From Sipunculus nudus (taxonomy: Eukaryota > Annelida > Sipuncula > Golfingiida > Sipunculidae): a stretch of DNA of 64,000 nt. How positions within the stretch are numbered: position 1 is the stretch's first letter; the number at the start of each line of letters is the position of its first letter. The notes under the pieces are model-generated. The model ran no database searches. It was not told the origin of the DNA and saw only the letters and a program-made list of their open reading frames with translations. The translations under genes and the position numbers were made by a program. Shown piece by piece: positions 52,601 through 64,000 of the stretch. The DNA is taken from positions 46,665,058 through 46,729,057 of the forward strand of contig CM049310.1 of assembly GCA_026874595.1 (NCBI GenBank). Reading direction: 5' to 3'.

Positions 52601-54611
52601 TGCACATAAGAGCAATAATTCACAGTGTTTGGCTTGATGGCCGTACTCCCAGATCAATGTTCATCACAACAAAGATAATCTACAGACATGATATTTCACT
52701 GTAGACATGATACTTCACTGAAACCATGAATGAGATGAAGAAAAGAGTTCATTGAAAAGACCCCAGCACTTGTTCAAGACCAAAAGGCAGTTTTGGTAAA
52801 AAGGATGGTGTGAATGAGAGGTTCCACTGCCCACTAAATAAAAGAAAACAGAATAAAAATAGTCAACAAATAATTTGACATAAATCAAAGAGACTGAAAG
52901 CAGAAGTAACAATGAGATTTTATGACATGCCAGTGATTTCATTATTATGAATAGATTATTTGTGAAGGTCATTAAGGTGAGAATAAACAATTCAGTTTAA
53001 CCTTAGCTCATACTTTATGGCAACAAAATGAGCATGTGACCTTACAAGCCTGCCTGAATAAATATAGTGATTATTAACCCTGTGCAAATGTAGGGTTAAT
53101 GTTTTCATTTGATTCTGTGGGTGGGTGTATTGGCAGAATATCTGGAGACAGCATAACGTAAGTTATTGAAATTTATCATATAGGTTAGTGTTATGAAAGT
53201 GTTTCAGAAGTTCAATTTTGGTGTAAATCTAATCATAAATAGCCCAGAAATAAGTGTTTTGTGGGATTTTATTGCTTATTTTACCACTTGCAGTTGATGC
53301 ATGTGACCATATGACCATCTGTCAAGCGTGATCCGTTATGTCAAAAGCCACAATGACGTCGCCTGACATGCCATTTCCCTAAATGGTGTTGTTCATTATG
53401 TTTATAGTGAAGTACAGCAATACCACTATGTCCAGAGTGTTTTACAAATTATTCATATTAAAGTTCCCAGGAAAAACACGGGATTATTTAAAATTCTTTC
53501 ACAGGGTTTGCATCCCAATATTAGACACCTTTTTAATACTATCACTTTTTCAATACTACTAACAGAAAGATTAGAATATTCCTCATGCACAGGTCAGCTA
53601 TCATGTCATTAACATACATGCTTATGTGGAAGGAATAATAATCATAATTACAGATGGGCAAGCAGGAACAACAAAGTGGTCCACCATCTTGAGATTACAT
53701 ATAAAACACATATATAAAAATCATTCCCAAAAGGATGAGGAAAATGGAAATCTGACAAAATGGATTCAACCAAAAATATTTTGCATGCTGAATATGCTTA
53801 TTTTTACAGAGAATTATCACATGCTGTGTAATGAAAGAAACATAAACTTGAATTTCAATAATCAATGACATAAATGGACAGTTTCCTGACACAATCATCA
53901 TATGTTAATGTTGACGAGGTGTAGTAGTGTAATGTATGTCATGTGTGACATTAAAAACACAGCAGTTAGCAGACTAATCTGCTGTTGATGTAGAGTAGAT
54001 GTCATTAGCTCAATATCAGTCATCTTCAAAGTTGACATTGATAATCTGTTACATAATGAGGCACAAGCAAAGTGACACTCATTCACCGATACAGTATTTA
54101 CCCAGTGCGTTTCTCATGCGCAATTCCTCGATTTACGGACTAAGGATGTAACAGTTCTTTCATTTACCCATTTTCATGGGTTACCAAGTTACATCTGTTT
54201 AACACTAAAAGCAAATCTGCTGAAACTTGGACACAAATGCTGATAACAGCAGCCTGACAGCCCAAACTAACAGCAACCCTGCTGATGATAACATGGTGGC
54301 AAAAACCTGTCGGAATTAACAGCAAGCTTATATAAGGACTCAGTCTGCTTATTTTTCCCAGCAAGTTTACTGCTACCTGTGGATTGTGTGCTGATTAGAT
54401 CAGAACACCTGGAAATACTAACAGAAAACCTACTGATAGTATATTTAAGTTTTGTTTTTAAATCAAGAAACAGCTATACATAAAAAGTCACTGAATGAAG
54501 CATAAATTATCAGGTGGTAAATCAGAACCAATGGTTGCTCGCAACCAAATAAGTTGTGGGCTCCGTATCTCTATGTGAATGTCACATGATGCATTTTTGG
54601 TATACATATAA
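46691..54611. other. Intergenic region and probable 3' UTR of the FNBP1-like gene
   Basis: No gene is supported. It contains a three-copy repeat near 47705-47840 (GTGTCACACTTAATGTACTA), a C run at 49298-49324, a two-copy duplication of about 70 bp at 50059-50170 (CTCACAATGCAATGTACYAC) and scattered simple repeats. The part nearest 54611 should hold the 3' UTR of the minus-strand gene. No poly(A) site could be assigned. Confidence 0.45.
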
Positions 54612-54760
54612 TCAGTAGAAATTAACTTCCACGTAAGATGTTGGCACAAATCCTTCCTCTCCATTAGATCTCCGCACACGTGTCCACCCATCCCCTTGAT
54701 CAGCCTCTACGATATTGAATGATTCACCTTCCGTCATTGGTATAGACCCTTCACTGGCAG
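54612..54760 (-). CDS. FNBP1: FNBP1-like last exon: most of the SH3 domain
   Basis: The acceptor is acttgcag; CT completes an Ala codon, followed by [27 protein letters not shown] and [15 protein letters not shown], then TGA at 54614-54612. It has the RT-loop acidic residues, the ligand-binding Trp of DGW, and the PTSY segment. It ends a few residues earlier than vertebrate FNBP1, which has a short charged tail. Confidence 0.93.
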
Positions 54761-57700
54761 CTGCAAGTAGTATCAACATTATCATTACATTTACTACCAT
54801 CATCAAAGTTACTACAATCATAATCACTATCAACACTATTACCACTGTAAACAATGGCATTAAACTATCACTAATATCCTTATTATCATTATAATCATGA
54901 TCACATTTATTATCATCATAATTATCCTGCTGGTTGCAATCTGAGCCGTCTTCAATATGGACCACCTGGAAGTGTCAGCTTGCAAGTACAATGTCAGGTA
55001 ACCACATTTGCACTGACTTGAAATATATCATTAGCTGTGTCTTACATTGTGTGATAATAACAATTTCAATATAAGTCAGATTGTATCTCAAATAAAGACA
55101 GCACCTGCTGTCTGTAATGATTCATAATTTAATTAACTTACCTTCAAAACTATACATGGCTCTGCATGTACCTATTGGTGGTAAATCATCAAATTCATCG
55201 TCACCGGCATACGGTGCTTGTCCGGTGGATCCCACTGGGGCAGAATCTTCACTGAAAACACAAGAATACACACATTATGGTAACTGTGCATTTTAGCGGG
55301 TTTTTGAAAGGCTTATTTTACCATTTTTAACCCATTATTTCCAAATTTTGTTTATTCTATAATAAGGAAAAAGTTTACTTATATAAGTATAAGGCTTAAA
55401 GTGTTTGATAATTGATATATTTAAGATATAATGAGCAAAAATGCTCAAATATAGCTTGTTTTCTTGGCGATGTCATCAATGTCATGCATAATATTATGGC
55501 GAATGATGAAAATTTGAGGTAATAAATTTGACTTTGGAGACATTTTGTCTCTCAAACAACACTTTCTTTCATTATTTAATCCTTATTTTTTTTTAAATTA
55601 TACATCTCCTGTATATTACTTTTGTTTATAATTTGCATTAAAGAATGTAAAATAAGCCTCTAAAAAAACTGCTAAAATGCTCAATTACCCACATTATTTG
55701 AGTCCCCACTATCAGTCTCATCCCTCCCTACACCCCCTAAAAACTACTGTAATTCTCCGCATGCTGTGGTGTGCGTCTGAAAAAAGGTTAACTAGAAAAC
55801 TAACTAATATTAGAGTTTTCCAGGGTGTGATGTACTTGTTTATGATGCCTAGAACCTTACTGGAATTTTTCCAAAGTCCTCAATTGGGTTAACATCACTT
55901 CATCACTCTGTGTGCAAAATAAACTGGTTATGCAGCCTATCATTGAAGAATCTGGGGCTGGGGCAACAACAGGTAATGTGAAAAAATTTACATACCTAAT
56001 GGCCCACGTGAACATCAATTTGCATGATTTGGACAATACTGTTTCACTCATTAACCACATCGGTAGGTAACAAAAGACTAATGTATTAAAGACACTGCTC
56101 TAATATTCAAAATTGTATTAACAACCTTTAAAGTGATCCTGCGGAAAGTAAATGCTGAGGTCAGATACTTCTTTAATATAGGCTCATATCTATAAATCTA
56201 ATTAATATATATTAATAGAACTATAATATATATAAACTATTATAATATATTAGGGACTAACACCCAGGTCCTCCTAGTGTCCAGAGGGGAGGTTGTTCAG
56301 TATATGCAGACATCAGTGTAGTTGCTCATTTGAGTTGTATGATTTACATTAAAGAGGATGCTCTTTCAAGCAGTATCTGCATTCTTAAAGGCTGTATGGA
56401 CTAAATGTATTGTTTTGGACTAACAGAACAAGAATGATATAGGATCCATATGACTAATCAAAGTTTTCATGGAACCCTTTAAAATGTTCAATAAACTGCC
56501 CAATACTCTCCAGAATGTTGGTCTCCTGGGAACACAAGACTGGACAAACGTACTGAATTCAATAAAATATACTTTAAAGTAGCTGTTATTATATCAATAT
56601 TTTTAAATTTTAAGTATGCTGTTACTATTATAATGGCTTGATGGGTCAGTTTTGTGTGATCTATAGAATAAAGAGTCTTACTTCTGATAGACTGGCTGTT
56701 TGTGGGATTGTATGTTTGGTGTATTTCCTCCAGACCGTGTTAATGATTCGCTGGAGCCTGTCTGTAAACTGTTCATGTTTGGTGTTCCTTCTACTTCCAT
56801 CAGGAAATTCTGTAAGAGAAATCTGTATCTTACACTACAGATCATTAAACAGAAGGGTACCATTATGTACACATTTTTATCATGATTTAATTAAATACAA
56901 TAAATGGTTCTGTATTTAGAGTTTGAGGAGACACAATTAGCAGATGTATTAACTGAACCTCTCTCTACATAGCTCTACACACTGTAGAGGGCCTGATTAT
57001 TCTAATGGCAAACTTACATCTTGAACCACCTGTTCTTTAGCTACTTATGTATATATATTACTGGAAACAACTAATTTAAGGGTCCCTCCATGTGGATTAA
57101 ACATGTCTGCCCTATCCTGTGCACAGGACAGACTTGGGCAATGTCACATGACAGACTTGGGCAATGTCACATGACAGCCTTGGGCAATGTCACATGACAG
57201 GCTTGGGCAATGTCACATGACAAACTTGGGCAATGTCACATGACAAACTTGGGCAATGTCACAAGACAGGCTTGGGCAATGTCACATGACAGGTTTGGTC
57301 AATGTCACATGACAGGCAGACTTGGTCAATGTCACATGACAAGCAGCCTTGGTCAATGTCACATGATAGGCTTGGTCAATGTCACATGACAGCCCTGGGC
57401 AATGTCACATGAAAAGCTTGGGCAATGTCACATGACAGCCTTGGGCAATGTCACATGACAGGCTTGAGCCATGTCAGCAAACAATCACTATAAGGTTTTG
57501 AGGGTCACACAAAATTGGATTGGCCTGAATTGATTTTGTAAAATGACCAGAAAATAAAAATATACATGCAAGTTCCGTTTGAACGAACATGATCCCCTCC
57601 AGGTTACTGAAAACACAGCAGATTAAAAGCTAATTATATCTTAGAATTAATACAATGTGAAGACATGAGCAAGTGGCTTTATGAGTTGATAATTGTGCTG

Positions 57701-58579
57701 ATACATATCCAAACTATTTGGGCGTTTCTCTGGAAGAGAATCATACCTCATATTTCTGAAGGTCTTTCCGAAGACTATCTAACTTCACCGCATTCTCATC
57801 AAGTTGTTTATCGATGGTTGAGGGATCACCTAGTGCAGGGTTCTTCTCGTATACATCTTTCATCTTCTGCATACCATCCCTGAGGAAAATAAAAGAACAA
57901 TCACATTATCACATACACAGAATTTGGAAGTTTTTGCTGGCTTTTCTACACAGAAATGATGACAAAGTCAATCCTGTCAACAAAAATTTTGACAACCATG
58001 TATGCAAAACTTCAGCTTTTCCCCCTGGTAACTTAACATGACATTTGTTATAAAAAAATGTTTTACATATTATTAATTCATTTACTCTGAGAATGCTGTC
58101 TTTTCAAAATTATTGTTACTCAGAATTTGTAGACTTTTTCTCTGGTACACATAATATAATAAAGCATTCTCAAATACCATAGAGGTTTATATTAACAAAC
58201 TGGTACAATTCTTTGGTACAGTACATAAAGGTGGTTTACAATGAAACATTTTACTTTAATAAATTTCTTCAAAACTGACTTCACAGAAAATGACAAACTC
58301 TATTTCAACTGAGACTCACACTGCTGACTAATTATATATCAACTTCTGAGGAAAACAATGGTATTTATATACTTTTACTATAATTATAATTATGAGAAGA
58401 ATCCATACACAGATAAAGAACAACATTTCCTTTTTCTTAATATCATACTCAAGTGACGCTATGTACCTCTCTGCAGTTTCTTTCGATATCAGCACTTTAA
58501 TGGAGTCGATCTTCTGATTGAGTTTTTTCTTCTGTTGTGTCGGAGGCAAATGACTATAGTCCTCCCGAACTTCATCCGT
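54612..58579 (-). CDS. FNBP1: CIP4/FBP17/Toca-1 family protein, 3' part (HR1-SH3), 5 exons
   Basis: In transcription order the exons are 58579-58467, 57879-57747, 56809-56682, 55251-55142 and 54760-54612. All junctions are GT..AG and in frame. They give 210 residues plus TGA. Residues 1-82 match the family's HR1 coiled coil ([18 protein letters not shown], then [19 protein letters not shown] and KYE). Residues 83-125 are a Ser/Thr/Asn-rich linker. [20 protein letters not shown] leads into the SH3 domain ([32 protein letters not shown]), ending NFY. In the family, an N-terminal F-BAR domain bends membranes, HR1 binds Cdc42-GTP, and SH3 recruits N-WASP and dynamin during endocytosis and filopodia formation. 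The F-BAR exons are missing here. Vertebrates have three paralogues, so the symbol is approximate. Confidence 0.92.
55142..55251 (-). CDS. FNBP1: FNBP1-like exon: acidic linker and start of SH3
   Basis: It lies between ttttcag and gtaagt. One base completes Asn125, then [28 protein letters not shown] and CRAMYSFE, ending with one base of a split codon. The DDEFDD...P.IGTC run is diagnostic of FNBP1/FNBP1L proteins. Confidence 0.92.
56682..56809 (-). CDS. FNBP1: FNBP1-like exon: Ser/Thr/Asn-rich linker
   Basis: It lies between cttacag and gtaaga, starting in phase 0 and ending with two bases of a codon. It encodes [28 protein letters not shown] and [22 protein letters not shown] continues the HR1 helix (AWLAEVEG in human FNBP1). 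The rest is low-complexity and variable in the family. Confidence 0.85.
57125..57478. repeat. 23-bp minisatellite, about 15 copies
   Basis: The unit core is TTGGGCAATGTCACATGACA plus three variable bases. Some copies have GGTCAATG in place of GGGCAATG and short insertions such as GGCAGA. It lies in an intron of the FNBP1-like gene. Confidence 0.92.
57747..57879 (-). CDS. FNBP1: FNBP1-like exon: HR1 second helix
   Basis: It lies between cctcag and gtatga. One base completes Arg38, then [36 protein letters not shown] and [18 protein letters not shown].(M/L)GDP is the most conserved part of the family's Cdc42-binding HR1 domain. This copy has Leu where vertebrates usually have Met before GDP. 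Confidence 0.93.
58467..58579 (-). CDS. FNBP1: FNBP1-like exon: HR1 first helix
   Basis: It lies between ccttcag and gtacat, starting in phase 0. It encodes [37 protein letters not shown] and two bases of the next codon. DYSHLPP..Q.KKLNQKI corresponds to DFSNLPPEQRRKKLQQKV at the start of the human FNBP1 HR1 region. Confidence 0.92.
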
Positions 58580-61500
58580 CTGAAGGCAGAGGGCAGCACA
58601 TACACAACAAATCAGCTCACTGAGCACAATGTTCACAATTCATTATGTGATATGCCTGTGCTGCCACCTGCTGGCTGATCTAGGAACTATTTATGCTGGC
58701 AACCCACTTGCACCAAGTGTGTGAATTACAGTTTAATTTAATGAATAATCTAAAGAATAATCTAGTACTATTGTCATTTTTTTTTAATTTTGAAAAGATT
58801 TAACTTTCAAACTAGTTCTTATATATTATTTTTATACACAATGCCATGTTAGCACCTAATCTGTTCAAAAAACATACACAGCAGCATCAATGTTTTCTCT
58901 CAAGATATAAATAGATGCTCAATCATAGATCTGTGAATTTTGTTTTTAAGTATATAAAGACAGAGCACAAATATAAAATATATCTAATCACACAAAAAAT
59001 AAACCTTTTCCAATTACCTTTTCCAATTACTAGGCTTTTAATTATTCACACATCACAGATAGGCACATGTGGGTTTCCAGGTTTATGCTGTAAGTGTTAA
59101 CTAATGAATCTAGTGGTGGGTTAATAATTCTCTGGTCATACTAGTCTCCAAATCTGTTCAGACTGGTCAAAAAGTGCCCACTTCATCATAAGAAAAAAGA
59201 AAATGTTTCCAAGCTCAGTTCTATAAGAACAAAACAAGGTCTTATCAATATGTTTAAACTGTATTTTCCTATGGTTTGGGTATGGAATTTTACAGTAAGC
59301 TTCAATAATAAAAAAGAAAGATTATTTTCAATCTGACTCTGCATTTCAAAAGGATATAAATCAACAAGGGTGACAGCTTGCTATTTAATTATGCTTTACA
59401 TAAACTATCTTGGTGAAGAGGAAAAACAAATCCAGACATAGATACAGAATAATTTTCTTCACTACTGGACAATGTGATGTACAGGGAAATGACGTTGAAC
59501 AGATTTCAAGACCAGCATGTGCTGCTACTTTTCACTACTGAGTCAGTCTATGTTGTTTTTGATATTCTTACAGCGTAACATGCGTCCATGCTCCCGCAGC
59601 CCGTGGCATTTCATTATATGACCTGCCCCACACAGCAGCCATGATTTGGTTTCTTATTCATCTTATTTTAACCCCATATCTGAAACTATAATGTTACTTT
59701 TTGGACTGTCTTGGGTTTTTTTGTGTCCATGTATGAGGCTTCAGTTGTGGTTCACCCGGAGATGACTGTCTGTGCTCACACCACAGTCTGTCATCTTTTG
59801 TACTTCATGTTGAACCACCAGCCTCATCAGGCTTTAGCACTTGCTTGAACTCCAGGTATAAAGCACTATAAAGACTGAAAATTCTGCAATAATTAGAATT
59901 CATCATTTGACTTCAAGATGCATCACTTGGCACCTAACTACCAATAAACATCTGATCAAGCAGTTAATCCAAGATATCTCAAGATTCATTTTAGAATAAT
60001 AATCAAATTCAGTACATTAAAAACATACTGAATGAAAGAAAATAAAGTGGTTGGAATGATTTAAATACTCCTTTACTAATTTTAATGACAGAACCTGTCA
60101 TATTGCTTTCATGGTTATTCAGGTAATACCTGGGCTGACCAACTTTTGTACATAATCAAACTATTGGTTCTTCCTGGACCAATTGATGTGTATTAGTGAC
60201 ACATCAAACATGTGTCTGATTAATACTGGGGGAAGCTTGATCCCACAAAGTTTTGTTTCTATAATTTCTCCATTTTTTTAAAGAAATGGAAAATTCTGGC
60301 ATAAAAAACAGGTCATCAAGATCTGACCCCCCCCCCCAACACCTTCCCACCTACTGACCCTATTACTCTGCAGCACTGGAAACTGCATATTGACTAATTG
60401 ATGATAAATTTATATTACAGTGCCAATTAAATGTAGGTACATATTCAGCTATTGGTGTTGTGATCCTGTGTTCCCACCTTTTTTCCACAAAAAAGATATG
60501 AAAATTCAACATCATGGCTGTTGTGTAGATCAGATCAATAAGTGCTGAGGCAAATCTATCTGAACAGGTCAAAGGTCATACAGCAGTCATGTGACATTCA
60601 AAGTGAATTACGATTTGTTATGCATTAACCCAAGTTTGTAAATTATTCTAATTATTCTCAAGCAGTAACAGATCAAACCTACAGATGATCTAGGAAAATT
60701 AATTCATGTTACAGATCAAGTGATTCACCTTATCTAAAATTACTTGATTGTTTGTTACTAATTACTATACAGGTAATGGAATTAATATACGCATGTTGCC
60801 ATGGTTACTAGTGGATTGCTATAGAAACAGTATGTGAAATCATGAAACCTCTCGTCACATACTTCTCCCTTAAATGAACACCTGCCAGTTACCTGTTTGG
60901 AGGGTATGGTAATAAAGTCTACATTTACATACATGTCCTGGCAGTGGCAGTGACCAAATTCAGCAACTTTGATTCTAAAAGACAGAGCTATGCATTCTCA
61001 GAATATGTTGCTCAGTTTGAACACCAGCCTGTTCTGAAATTTTCAAACCATCTTGCGACATTTTGTGACAATGTGACACCAAAATTGCTTTTATTAACAA
61101 GAAATCTGACATGAATGCTTGATACTGAGTATTTCTTCATAGGCCGTCGAAGGTAAAAGATGTCGTTACACTTACAGGTCTAACCCTGACAGTGACAGGG
61201 ATATGTACTTTTCCCTCATTGTTAGGTCAGTAAATTAAGTTCACTGAACAATAGGGACCCCTCATGGGTTTCACTTTCATAACCATACATATTTTTGAAA
61301 ATCATTTTTTACACAGTGACATTAACTCTTTTTAACCTCTTCTTGTAACCAGCCTGAGTAACCATGACAACATACCCACCAGATAAATCATACTAGTCCC
61401 ATGCTAGTAACAGTATTCAAATTACTATAAGCTCATTATTGTAAATATTCATGAATCTATGAACTATATGAATATTCATGTATATATGGCATGAGATGAG

Positions 61501-64000
61501 GAGAATCAGAATAACTAAGTCAGGCTTTGATACCCTAAGCCAATGCACATGCCATGCAAGTAGCGCTGACCAACCACCACCTGACAGGTACCAAAATACG
61601 CCATAAAATTATGAATCACGACCAAGAGTTCATTGATATCTGCCTAAATGACAGTGAAAAGGTTACAGAATAAGTAAATATATGGAAGAATGAGACGTTT
61701 GATGAAGGTCATTCAAAGGTCAAGGTCATCAATGTATATGTGAGGTCACAGAAGTCTGGAAGTGAGAAAGTAATCACCAAGATATAATTACCGTGTTGCC
61801 AGGGCTCTGGAATGCACATCAGAGTTGATTTAATGATCTGATTGGCTGAATCATTTTTAAGTGAGAGAAATAAAACAGAACAGTCTGGATGGTAAACAAG
61901 TACAGTAAACTGTACTGGGAAGTTACAGTGTTCAGTGACATTCCATCATACCGTTACGTTGGAGTATAAAGACTGTGAGTGAAGATCCAAGTCATAATGG
62001 TGAAGAATGATTAAGACCACATGCCATTTTCAAACACTGCCATTTCATACTAACCTCTCAAGTTAAACCTTTTTTACTACTGTTAAGATTTTTTCAAGAA
62101 CTTGCAAATATTTAAGCGTTTTTCAAATCATAACCTTAACAGAAGTTCATGAAATAAATTACTGTATATGTCACAGGCCAGATCTAAATCCAGTCCAGTT
62201 AAGAACTGGCCAAGGCATACATATATACTGCAGTTGCTGATTTATAAGGAATGACAAAGATATGCCATGTGGCCCTTGACTGTAAAATCAGAGGTTAGTA
62301 TGGGGACAGTGTACCCAGTTCAATCAGTATTTTCCAAGGTTACCTACCAAACTAGGGCATGAGCCACCAAAACTGCGAGAGCTCAGCAAATTGCTGGTTT
62401 TCTCCATTGTGGCAATAGCTGCTTCAACAAACTTCAAAACAAGGGTCTTAAAATATTTATTTTTTTTTCTGTTTTACTTATTTCAGTTATGGAAAATGTC
62501 CCAGGGTTTTGTCAATTAAACATACATTGGAAAGTCATGCTACACCCAAAGCCAACAGTAACCAAGTTTAATATGTAATCAAGTATGTATGATATTCATT
62601 GAAATCAATAGACTTTAGTGAAATTTTGTACACTTAAGGACAGCCTACACCCAGTATGCCAAGATGAGGTTCTGTCATGGTTTGTCAAATGCAAAACCAA
62701 AGGCAGCACTAAAGTAGAAAAGCATTTTTTAAATTAGCCTGGTCTCCAGCATTATATATTAAAGGCCCTGCAGCCAAAATGTGGTAAAAGCACTGGACAC
62801 CAGTCTACATTTCAAATGTGAATTTGCCCAATTGGTGGCAGCACTATAGATGACATACCCATTCCACCAGAAGGGAAAGAGTTGTTTTAAAAGCTCACTT
62901 GAAGGTTGCTCTGAGAAAGAAACCAATGAAAATAAAAGCATATTTTCCTTAATTCTGCTCATGTAAAATTGGGATAAAAATGGCAGCCATGTTATCTGGG
63001 TTATGACAGACCTGAGGTTTTATACATGCAGGCCCCTGCTTGTTCATCTGATTTGGATATATCATATGAATTAAATACTCCTATAACAAACATCCAGGAA
63101 GTTACAATAATAGGTTATTGTGTTGTTAATCAGTGGTTAAGTGTCTGGAGACCTGGAAATTTATCAGATTTATCTTATTATTATAGAGATAATATTAACA
63201 GGGGGACAAAATGTAAACTGTATCCATCTCCATATATCTCAAAATAACAAAAGGGTATATAACACAGTAACACAGAATGGATACTGTAATACTGTACGGC
63301 AGTGAACCACACTGATAAACACCAAAATTACCATTACAGGTAGTTCTTTATATAAGTGTCTGGATACTAGCTGTGTAAAAAAAAAGTTAAATATATTTTA
63401 ACTTACATGGTACAGTTTAATAATGAATTTTGTGGGGTAATTCATTTTGTGGTGTTCAATTTGAGACAGAAATAAATTAAAATGAAACATAAAACTTGGA
63501 CCCTTCAATTATGCTTTACCAAATGGTTTGTTGTTTGTATAATGAAAGAGAATATAAAAGATATATGGATTTGATGTATATGCGGATGTGATGTTTGTGA
63601 AGATAAAACAACCTCTGTACTAATTGTCAACTGGTAACATACACAATTTTTTTCTACTGCAGAGTTTCAGCTGAGGGTTGGTAACCCACAAAACCGATGG
63701 CATTTTAAACCCTACAAACAGTTCTGTATTCACACTGTTTATCAACATGTCCTAATATGTGTAATAATCACCCCTCCCCCCCCCCCCCCATCAATAAAAA
63801 AAAAGAACCAACTTTCCAAGATAATATTTATACTGGTTGCTGTAAGCTTGGGGACCAGAATAGATAAGTTTAATATTAGTTACCTAAAACGTTTAAATGG
63901 ACTGTACCATTATGTGTACAATATGTGGTACACTGATACAGTACCAAACAGGATATCATATATGGCAGGTTAATACAGCAGTCTATAACATCACATGTAT
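58580..64000 (-). other. Upstream intron of the FNBP1-like gene; no exon supported
   Basis: The remaining 5.4 kb should be intron of the minus-strand gene, because the F-BAR coding part is absent. I found no segment resembling F-BAR or the basic WPF..KNK region. Minor features are C runs at 60328-60339 and 63774-63789, and otherwise AT-rich sequence. Confidence 0.5.

Noticed and set aside
59568-59642. Minus-strand MAAVWGRSYNEMPRAAGAW ORF before a gtaaga donor, as an alternative first exon of the FNBP1-like gene
   Set aside because: It would end in phase 2 whereas the next exon starts in phase 0, and the peptide does not resemble the family.
62340-62450. Minus-strand segment reading MEKTSNLLSSRSFGGSCPSL as a possible upstream exon
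   Set aside because: The acceptor is weak, the frame is short, and no similarity to the F-BAR or linker region was recognised.

Overview
The window is animal nuclear DNA. It is AT-rich, its genes are split by long introns with GT..AG junctions, and it carries many nested non-autonomous mobile elements, minisatellites and AT microsatellites. The repeat types (GTCCGTCC-rich elements with terminal hairpins) and the protein sequences suggest a lophotrochozoan, most likely a mollusc. That placement is an inference; no species can be named from the sequence alone.

Two genes are supported, arranged tail to tail. (1) A complete plus-strand gene, 260-28272, has 11 coding exons. They join in frame into a 564-residue calcium-binding mitochondrial ATP-Mg/phosphate carrier (SCaMC; SLC25A23/24/25 family): four EF-hand loops, then three mitochondrial-carrier repeats. 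(2) The 3' part of a minus-strand gene lies at 54612-58579. Five exons encode the last 210 residues of a CIP4/FBP17/Toca-1 protein (TRIP10/FNBP1/FNBP1L family): a Cdc42-binding HR1 coiled coil, a linker and a C-terminal SH3 domain. Its F-BAR exons were not found and are probably beyond position 64000. The proteins act in different processes (mitochondrial adenine-nucleotide balance; Cdc42-driven membrane bending and actin assembly), so no joint function is proposed. However, their human relatives are also linked on chromosomes 19, 9 and 1, which points to old conserved synteny.

Layout: 1-259 upstream region with a short upstream ORF; 260-28272 carrier gene. Intron 1 holds a 2.75-kb inverted-repeat element with a hAT-like element nested inside it, and a 1.06-kb terminal-inverted-repeat element containing a 5S-rRNA-like piece. 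Introns 3 and 9 each hold a copy of a Helentron-like family. Intron 9 also holds a 3.3-kb array of a 39-bp repeat. 28273-34640 is intergenic with little structure. 34640-44330 is a dense cluster of nested, tandemly amplified elements. 44330-54611 is mostly featureless with small minisatellites. 54612-58579 holds the FNBP1-like exons, with a 23-bp minisatellite in one intron. 58580-64000 shows no supportable exon.

The most interesting points are the Helentron-like family with asymmetric terminal inverted repeats and a 3' palindrome, a second family whose terminal hairpins differ in sequence but keep pairing, a retroposon insertion dated by an empty-site paralogue, the open-frame 39-bp satellite, and the conserved pairing of the two genes.
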